Shown here: positions 57,601-64,000 of the stretch, in pieces
Position numbering within the stretch: position 1 is the stretch's first letter
Layout of the letters: every line of letters starts with the position of its first letter
Source of the DNA: Piezodorus guildinii
Lineage: Eukaryota > Arthropoda > Insecta > Hemiptera > Pentatomidae
Assembly: GCA_023052935.1 (NCBI GenBank)
Contig: CM041294.1
Span: 104,626,116 to 104,690,115 of the forward strand
DNA: 64,000 nucleotides
Direction: 5' to 3'
Translations under genes and position numbers: made by a program
The notes under the pieces: generated by a model
What the model saw: the letters and a program-made list of their open reading frames with translations, nothing else
What the model was told of the DNA's origin: nothing
The model's database searches: none

Positions 57601-57976
57601 ACATCAATCAGGGGGGTAAATGGGTAGGGTAACAGGAGGTCTAGAGAGGGACATATGTGCGTGCGTCTCCCCCACTCTTAGCGAATTTATCAAGCCATAG
57701 TGCCCTACCCACTGTTGCGATAAACTTCTAGTCCTCCCTATCCCTCCTAGTGGTGCCCCCCGGGGAGTCCTACTAAGACCCCCTAGCCAGGTGGAGGGCG
57801 TTCGGGCTGAGGCTGAATGGCAGGGGATGTATAAAAATACACTGTCTTTGATCGACCCACTTGGAGCACCTGGCGCACCCCATTGTAACCTTAATGCCCG
57901 CAGCAGGGAGAGGGGGTCGTACCTGCAGTGTATTTACCCCCGTACTCGTGGGAACAAGATGTCATTAATAATTTAA

Positions 57977-59100
57977 AAATATACAGATAGAAAGGAAGAG
58001 GTGGAAGCGGAGGAGTTGTTGGAGATGATGGCCGTGGAGGATTCTTCATCATCCTTGCATGGCCGGGCAGGGACACAAATGGATCTGTTGACTGCTAGAG
58101 TGCAGCCAAACGATGAAGAAACTAGGAGCTCCTTAGCGACGCTCCTAGGTGATGTAAGGGGTGCTGTAGCATCGGAGGGTGAGCGGAGTGTGGGTGGGAC
58201 CTCTAAGAGAACCCGCAAGCCCCCGGAAGTAAAAAAGGCCTCCGGTGCTCAGAGAAGAAAATTTAAAAAATTGAGGGCACAGACCAGAGATGATGCTGGA
58301 CCTTCGGGACTCCTGGATGACCGGAGTAAGGCGGTTCCGGGAATGAGCTCTGAGAAGAGACCAAGGCCCTCACCAGGGACCTCTGCGCCTATGGCAAAGA
58401 GAGCCAGGGGTGTGGCTCCTAATGTCATTTCTTACGCATTAGCTGCTGGAGGGAGCAAGGTAGAAATCATTCCCACTCGATACCCGGCTGAACAGCTCAC
58501 CTGGGAGCAGAGTGAGGAGGTTAAAAAGCAGCTGATCGGCTTAGTTGATCAGCTAGAGGAAGGTGGCACCCAGGCTGAGTTTAGTGGTTTCAGCTATAAG
58601 ATGGGTGGATGTGTGGTGGTCTGTGACAACCAGGACACCAGAGACTGGTTGTCGGAAACCACCGAAAATCTTAAAATGAGTGAGAGCTTCGAAGAGTTGA
58701 CATTGAGGAGCTCAAGAAGCCTGTCAGAGTCGGTGGCTTCTTTCCTGTGGAGAAGCTCACGGAGAATTCTTTCTGTAGTCGTATAGGCATACAGAATTCA
58801 AGAATAATAGATGTGAACAGATGGTCACTGCTGGGTGTTAAGGAGGAGCGGCACGGGTTTTTTGCCTTGGTAAGAATCCCGGAGTCTAGTCTAGTATATT
58901 TAGAAGAGAGGAACTGGCTAGTGACCTTTGGCATGGGTAAGGTCCAACTGAGGTTGCTAGATAAGAAGAGGCTACCCAAATCAGCAAGGGGAATGGCTAC
59001 TAAGGACTCATCCGATGCCAAGACTGAAGGAAAGAGGATGGAGACTAGTCAGGATAGAGGAGTGCCGCACTTCTCGAAGGAGAAAAAAGGCTCTGGCTAG
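57977..59100 (+). pseudogene. R1-like ORF1 with DUF4780-like domain, frameshifted
   Basis: The frame is open from 57977; the first ATG is at 58025 ('MMAVEDSS'), while upstream codons also look protein-like. A basic Ser/Pro-rich N-part ('KRPRPSPGTSAPMAKRARG') is followed by 'YALAAGGSKVEIIPTRYPAE', 'LTWEQSEEVKKQLIGLVDQL' and 'GCVVVCDNQDTRDWL', the order known for DUF4780 proteins of insect retroelements. Near 58690 the frame shifts from frame 2 to frame 1 and continues 'PVEKLTENSFCSRIGIQN', 'HGFFALVRIPESSLVYLEER' and 'FGMGKVQLRLL' to a TAG at 59098. Probably an RNA-binding gag-like protein. No zinc knuckles are seen. Confidence 0.75.
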
Positions 59101-59159
59101 CGGAAGTGATCCTGTGTCTCTATTGTAAGAAGCGGTGAAGGCATCTGGGGATGCCTCCT

Positions 59160-60715
59160 TGGCGGGGTCCGGGGTGCCCGCTGATCCGGTTGCCTCTGCA
59201 GAGAGTACCGGTGAAAGGGTGGTCGTCCGGCACCCGTCTGGATTGGTTCTTCGGCGGTGTCCGGGGGGTAGGCTGATCCAGGTGCGTCCGCAGAGAGGAC
59301 TGGTGAAAGCATGGCACCTCGGCGACTGAATGGGGTTGATGCCTAGGCTGGATCTGGAGGATCCGCTGATCCGGAGGACCGGTGAAAGCATGGCTCCTCG
59401 GCGACCATTTTGGGCTGGCGCCTCGGCTGGATCCGGAGAGCCCGCTGATCCGGGTACCTCCGCTGGGAGGTCCGGGTGAGGCACGGTAATGCCCTTCTGG
59501 AATTGGCTCTTCAGCGGGGTCCGGGGTGCCCGCTGATCCGGTTGCCTCTACAGAGAGTACCGGTGAAAGGGTGGTCGTCCGGCACCCGTCTGGATTGGTT
59601 CTTCGGCGGTGTCCGGGGGGTAGGCTGATCCAGGTGCGTCCGCAGAGAGGAATGGTGAAAGCATGGCACCTCGGCGACTGAATGGGGTTGATGCCTAGGC
59701 TGGATCTGGAGGATCCGCTGATCCGGAGGACCGGTGAAAGCATGGCTCCTCGGCGACCATTTTGGGCTGGCGCCTCGGCTGGATCCGGAGAGCCCGCTGA
59801 TCCGGGTACCTCCGCTGGGAGGTCCGGGTGAGGCACGGTAATGCCCTTCTGGAATTGGCTCTTCAGCGGGGTCCGGGGTGCCCGCTGATCCGGTTGCCTC
59901 TGCAGAGAGTACCGGTGAAAGGGTGGTCGTCCGGCACCCGTCTGGATTGGTTCTTCGGCGGTGTCCGGGGGGTAGGCTGATCCAGGTGCGTCCGCAGAGA
60001 GGACTGGTGAAAGCATGGCACCTCGGCGACTGAATGGGGTTGATGCCTAGGCTGGATCTGGAGGATCCGCTGATCCGGAGGACCGGTGAAAGCATGGCTC
60101 CTCGGCGACCATTTTGGGCTGGCACCTCGGCTGGATCCGGAGAGCCCGCTGATCCGGGTACCTCCGCTGGGAGGTCCGGGTGAGGCACGGTAATGCCCTT
60201 CTGGAATTGGCTCTTCAGCGGGGTCCGGGGTGCCCGCTGATCCGGTTGCCTCTGCAGAGAGTACCGGTGAAAGGGTGGTCGTCCGGCACCCGTCTGGATT
60301 GGTTCTTCGGCGGTGTCCGGGGGGTAGGCTGATCCAGGTGCGTCCGCAGAGAGGACTGGTGAAAGCATGGCACCTCGGCGACTGAATGGGGTTGATGCCT
60401 AGGCTGGATCTGGAGGATCCGCTGATCCGGAGGACCGGTGAAAGCATGGCTCCTCGGCGACCATTTTGGGCTGGCGCCTCGGCTGGATCCGGAGAGCCCG
60501 CTGATCCGGGTACCTCCGCTGGGAGGTCCGGGTGAGGCACGGTAATGCCCTTCTGGAATTGGCTCTTCAGCGGGGTCCGGGGGGCATGCTAATTCGAGTA
60601 CCTCCGCTGGGAGGACCGGTGAAAGCATGGCTCTTCGGAAACCGTTTGGGATCGGCGCCTCGGCTGGATCCGGGGTGCCCAATGATCCGGGAAGGTGCGT
60701 GCGGTGGGGGTATGA
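59160..60715 (+). repeat. Higher-order tandem array, four full 352-bp units plus partial
   Basis: Units start near 59164, 59516, 59868 and 60220, with a diverged partial unit from 60572. Each unit has four related submonomers of 92, 93, 79 and 88 bp, each carrying a 'gctgatccgg'-like core and usually an 'accggtgaaagcatgg'-like block. The units differ from each other at only a few positions I can find (for example near 59549, 59652 and 60123). As 352 is not a multiple of three, the frame changes with each unit. All plus frames contain stops, and the long minus-strand open frames are therefore by-products of GC-rich repetition, not genes. Confidence 0.95.
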
Positions 60716-60739
60716 CCTCCGCAAGACCAGATAGCAATA

Positions 60740-60835
60740 ATGGTTCTGCGTCTGTTGCAAATTAATCTACATCACTGCATTGCGGCATGTGGTGCTCTGC
60801 AGCAGTATGTAAGAAGTAGGAATATTGATATTATA
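60740..60835 (+). pseudogene. R1-like ORF2 start (endonuclease N-terminus), cut by J4
   Basis: ATG at 60740 within TAATG (60738-60742). The frame reads 'MVLRLLQINLHHCIAACGAL' and then 'SRNIDIIF', the typical beginning of the endonuclease domain in R1-like elements, with the first catalytic Asn in 'QINL'. About 32 codons remain before the J4 tail. The rest of ORF2 should lie beyond the right edge of the window. Confidence 0.7.
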
Positions 60836-60987
60836 TTTTTTTTTTTTTCACTTAATATTTTATTTACACCTGTAAAAAAAATTACAATAAGCAAATGTGC
60901 TAAAATCTAAGTAAACATGACGTGGGCAGGCATGAGGGAGACAGCACCCAGTGGTGCATCCTCCTGACATTAAGCAGAACTATATTT

Positions 60988-63661
60988 TCAGGTCAGGAGG
61001 TCCCTCATCCAACTCCTTTTCAGCCTACGCCGAGTTATGGATGGTATGTCGGTTGTAGCCATGTTTTGCACCAGTTTGTTTATGTGTCCATTTAGTTTGT
61101 CGTGAAATCGTTTGTAAGTCGATCGAATGTGGTTTGTTATAGTAGGAATACGTAAGTCAGTATGAAGGGTATCGTTTGAAACATATGGTGGTGAGTTCGT
61201 TGCCAGTCTTAAAAATTGCGATTGAAATGTTTGTATTTTTCGTATGTGTGTCTTTTTAGCAGGTCCATATATTTGGCAAGTGTAAGTCCTATATTGGTTT
61301 TAATAAATAAGTGTATACGTCAAGTTTCTGTCTGATTGGTAATTTAGAATGTCTATGAAGTATGGAATACAATAGTCTCAGTCGAAAATTTAGAGTTTTA
61401 CGTTTAGTCTTAACGTGTGGGCCCCATGTCAACCTTTTGTCAAAAATAAGTCCTAAGTACGATACTGTGTTTGATTGTGGTATCTGGTGATTGTCTACGT
61501 AAACTGGAGGGCAGGTTCCATGTCTAAGTGTAAATGTAACATGTAGTGATTTGTCGTGGTTTATCTTTAATTTCCATTTCCTACACTAGTTTTGTACATT
61601 GTCTAAGTGATGTTGTAAAGTCATACTGGCCTGTGTAGGGTCTGTGTTTCTAGTAATAATTGCAGTATCGTCGGCATATGTCGCAGTTAGGATGTTTTCG
61701 TTTGTCGGTAAGTCATATGTGTATATTAAGTACAGAAGTGGGGCCAGGATAGAACCTTGGGGAACTCCTGCAGAGACTGGCTTGACTGATGAGGTCTCGG
61801 AACCCTGTCGGACAGAAAAGAAGCGGTCATAGAGAAAAGATTGTAAAACTAGATAATAAGTGCTTGGAAGTATGGGTTTTAGTTTAAAAAGAAGACCCTG
61901 GTGCCACACCCTGTCAAAAGCTTGAGTAACATCCAAAAATGCCCCAGAAGCATATTGTTTTAGTTCAAGTGCTGTGGAAATAAAGTCCGTTACTCTGTGT
62001 AGCTGTTGTGTCGTGGAGTGAAAAGAGCGAAATCCGAATTGATGGTCTGGTAATATGTTGTGGTCAGTCAGTATGTTAATAATGCGTCCGTACAATAATT
62101 TTTCAAATATTTTTGAGCATACTGGAAGAAGGCTAATTGGTCTGTAGGAATCAGGTCTGTATTTGTCTTTGTTAGGTTTATGTATCATTGAAATCGTAGA
62201 ATATTTCCATTGAATGGGGAATTTGGTCGTCCTGAGTATAGCATTGTATAATGTAGTAAGAAATACTAAAGCTTTTCTGGGGATTTTTTGAAGCACCTCA
62301 GCAGTGATAAGGTCGTAACCAGGAGTCTCCCTTTTCGGCATTTTCATAATCTGTCTAGATACCTCGGAAGGAGTAAAGGATTTTGGTGGAAGAGACATGG
62401 GAAGAGGAGAGTCCAAGAATTTCTGTACATAATTTTCGTGTTGTATGTCTGTTAAGTCTGTGTGAGGTTGAAAAACACTTGAAAGATAGTCAACGAATAT
62501 TTCAGATTTGTCTTTATCCGACACGGCCCAAGAACCATCATCGTTTCTCAATGGGGCAGAAACTTCACGTTGTTTCAGAATTCGTTTGGTATGTCGCCAA
62601 AGGCTGTTGTCGTCGGTTGTCAGGTTTTCCAGATATTTGTCAAAGTTAGTTTGTTTAAATTTTCGTATTTCTGTTTTAAGTTCATTGTTAAGTTTGTTGA
62701 AGATTCGTCTGTCTGAAGGAAGTCTGTTAGTTTGCCATTGTTTGCGTGATCGTCTCTTGGCTCGGATTAGGTCCCTGATATATTGAGGGTAGGATGGCGA
62801 AGTTATTCCTGGTCTTCTCCTTATTTGTTGTGAAGACCATGCAGCTTCTTGAACGGTTGAAGTGAAGAGTTCAACTGCATCTTCTAAGTCTTTTTCAGTT
62901 TTTAGTGCTTTAGGGACAGTGAGCTGGGCATCAATATGCTTATTGAATAGATCCCAATCCACGATTCCGTAGGTAAGCGACTGTCTTCTTTCCGCAAAGA
63001 ATTTCTCCACCCCCAACATCAGGTTCACCGGTAAATGATCTGAGCCAAGGTCTGTTTCAGTTGTAACTGTAATCGGTATAGTCGTTAAATCTTTGGCTAC
63101 AAATATGTCAAGTACGTCAGGTTTTTTGTGACAAGAATTTGGTAAGTAAGTCGGTTTGTCAGGAGAAAATACGTTCAATGATAAGTGGTCAATAGCAGAT
63201 TTGAGTTTTCTGCCCCTTGGCGTGCACAAACGAGAACCCCAAGTTTTGTGTTTTGCATTAAAGTCACCCCCTGCCAGGAACGTTCTACCAAACGAGTTAA
63301 ATAAATCAATAAACATTTGATCGGTAATGATATATTTGGGGGGACAGTAAATAGAAGCTAGTGTTATGTTTTTGTATTTAGTCTGTAACTGTATTCCTGT
63401 TATTTGTACCTGAGCCGTTGAGTCTACGTGTATAGGGTAATGTTTTAGTGTCGATTTTATTAATATGGCTGTCCCTCCGTGTGCAGTATTGTCGGGATGG
63501 TCTGTTCTGTACAAATTATAGTTAGGTATAGAAAGTTTGTTGCGTGATGTGAGATGAGTTTCTGTCAAAAGTACAATGTCGATACGTTTTTGATGAAGAT
63601 AAATTTCCAATTCAGTCTTATGTCGAAGTAGTCCGTTAGTATTCCAAAGGAGGATTGACAA
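60988..63661 (-). pseudogene. J4 ORF2: endonuclease-reverse transcriptase with one nonsense codon and a frameshift
   Basis: Endonuclease motifs: 'SILLWNTNG', 'LTETHL', 'GGDFNAKH', 'GSDHLPV'. RT: 'DSYRPISLLPVCSKIFEKLL', 'HQFGFRSFHSTTQQ', 'GAFLDVTQAFDRVWHQGL', 'GVPQGSILAPLLYLIY' (about residue 631), 'YADD' (about 659). The long frame ends at a TAG (61586-61588) that stands where Trp is expected; the same frame continues 'CRKWKLKINHDKSLHVTF' and 'YLGLIFDKRLTWGPH'. A one-base insertion near 61290 shifts the rest, which ends in the basic 'RRRLKRSWMRDLLT' and TGA at 60988-60990. There is no ATG at the expected start: the first codon aligned with J1's start region is TTG at 63661. Confidence 0.9.
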
Positions 63662-63680
63662 GGAGCCAACAGTTAGAGTA

Positions 63681-64000
63681 CTAATGTCTATAATTTGCTG
63701 CTAATGCTTGTGTTAAGTGCGATAATTGGCTAATTAGGCTGTAAAGGGGCTGAATGAGGGCATTTAAATTATTTAGTACGTTTGATTGTAAATAAGGTTC
63801 AGGTCCAGCTGGTGGTATCAGCTGACTACAGTCTTCCCTCATACCTGATCTTAGATGCGGCTGAGGCTGAGCTTCCACGTTGGGCCGAGGGCAGTTTGGG
63901 CGCTCCATTCTAGGGTTTACACCGACAGGTTCGAGAGGCTGATGTTGAAGACCGTTCGGCAGGTCTGGAAAATGTCCTGGATCCAGAGGAGATGGGACAG
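63681..64000 (-). CDS. J4 ORF1, C-terminal end (partial, runs off the window)
   Basis: Frame open from the window edge to the TAG at 63681-63683. It ends with a Pro/Gln-rich part and a hydrophobic 'LNALIQPLYSLISQLSHL' helix, which parallels the C-terminus of J1 ORF1 ('SLLTSFIAEFKSVVTPLISL'). An internal ATG at 63908 is not needed, as the frame continues upstream. The zinc knuckles should lie beyond 64000. The ORF2 frame follows without an ATG. Confidence 0.6.
   Translation of the reverse strand, partial: VPSPLDPGHFPDLPNGLQHQPLEPVGVNPRMERPNCPRPNVEAQPQPHLRSGMREDCSQLIPPAGPEPYLQSNVLNNLNALIQPLYSLISQLSHLTQALAANYRH

Larger units (their letters stand above)
57609..60835 (+). mobile_element. R1-like non-LTR retrotransposon, left part; interrupted by J4
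   Basis: A sharp rise in GC at about 57609 marks the probable 5' end. The order is a GC-rich leader (57609-57976), ORF1 with a DUF4780-like region (57977-59100), a tandem array (about 59160-60715), and the start of an endonuclease ORF2 at 60740. ORF2 is cut at 60836 by the poly(A) end of the minus-strand element J4. The R1-like assignment rests on the ORF1 type, the ORF2 opening 'LRLLQINLHH' and the TAATG junction; it is not proven. Confidence 0.7.
60836..64000 (-). mobile_element. Jockey-clade element J4, minus strand, continues past right edge
   Basis: T-run at 60836-60848 (poly(A) tail), 3' UTR to about 60987, ORF2 relic, then the end of ORF1. The insertion target is the ORF2 of the R1-like element. 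J4 ORF2 is clearly related to J1 ORF2 but distinct throughout. The 5' end and target duplication lie outside the window. Confidence 0.88.

Noticed and set aside
59120..60760. Long minus-strand open frames (up to 298 codons, Pro/Ser/Arg-rich) taken as a repeat protein
   Set aside because: They arise from a GC-rich 352-bp tandem repeat whose length is not a multiple of three, so the same sequence is read in changing frames; no motif, no start context and no conservation support a protein.

Overview
This is a eukaryotic, strongly AT-rich, repeat-dense window, most likely from an arthropod. The evidence is jockey-, I/Nimb- and R1-like non-LTR retrotransposons with insect-type protein features, mariner relics, and tRNA-derived SINEs. 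An insect is my best inference, and the order is not determinable from the sequence alone. I find no confident host protein-coding gene, rRNA gene, functional tRNA gene, operon or CRISPR array. Almost everything recognisable is a mobile element or its remains, separated by AT-rich DNA without visible coding signal.

Layout. From 0 to 26 kb there are scattered relics: 5'-truncated jockey-like 3' ends (family called J2 here), tRNA-derived SINEs (SINE-A and SINE-B), three mariner/Tc-type transposase remains, several decayed reverse transcriptase (RT) tails, one larger RT pseudogene (23.4-24.7 kb), and an unclassified dispersed repeat (called R) associated with TA and TG microsatellites. From 26.8 to 29.2 kb lies a decayed I/Nimb-like ORF1 with a poly(A) end but no ORF2; it is interrupted by a SINE-B that is flanked by 265-bp identical direct repeats. 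From 29.97 to 31.19 kb is a complete 1,228-bp non-autonomous DNA transposon with terminal inverted repeats, a 4-bp target duplication and many internal copies of a GTGMGCYAATGAY motif. From 31.3 to 33.4 kb is an R copy split by two retroelement insertions, one with a 13-bp target duplication.

From 38.9 to 44.4 kb a second copy of the inverted-repeat transposon, in opposite orientation and internally deleted, carries a nested, nearly full-length jockey-clade element (J1, minus strand, 39324-44225) with an 11-bp target duplication, an intact 894-aa endonuclease/RT ORF2 and a 361-aa zinc-knuckle ORF1. From 52.4 to 55.7 kb is an I/Nimb-like element (endonuclease end, RT, RNase H) broken by frameshifts, sitting inside a segment that resembles a promoter or LTR. 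From 57.6 kb to the end an R1-like element (ORF1 with a DUF4780-like region) is followed by a GC-rich higher-order tandem array of 352-bp units and the start of its ORF2. That ORF2 is cut by a second, diverged jockey element (J4, minus strand), which runs off the right edge.

How the parts work together. ORF1 proteins would package element RNA, ORF2 would nick the target and reverse-transcribe, and SINEs would borrow this machinery. J1 is the only element here that looks close to capable of it. The clearest unexplained structures are the 265-bp repeats around the SINE, the 352-bp array between two ORFs of an R1-like element, the repeated CCAAT-like motif in the inverted-repeat transposon, and family R.
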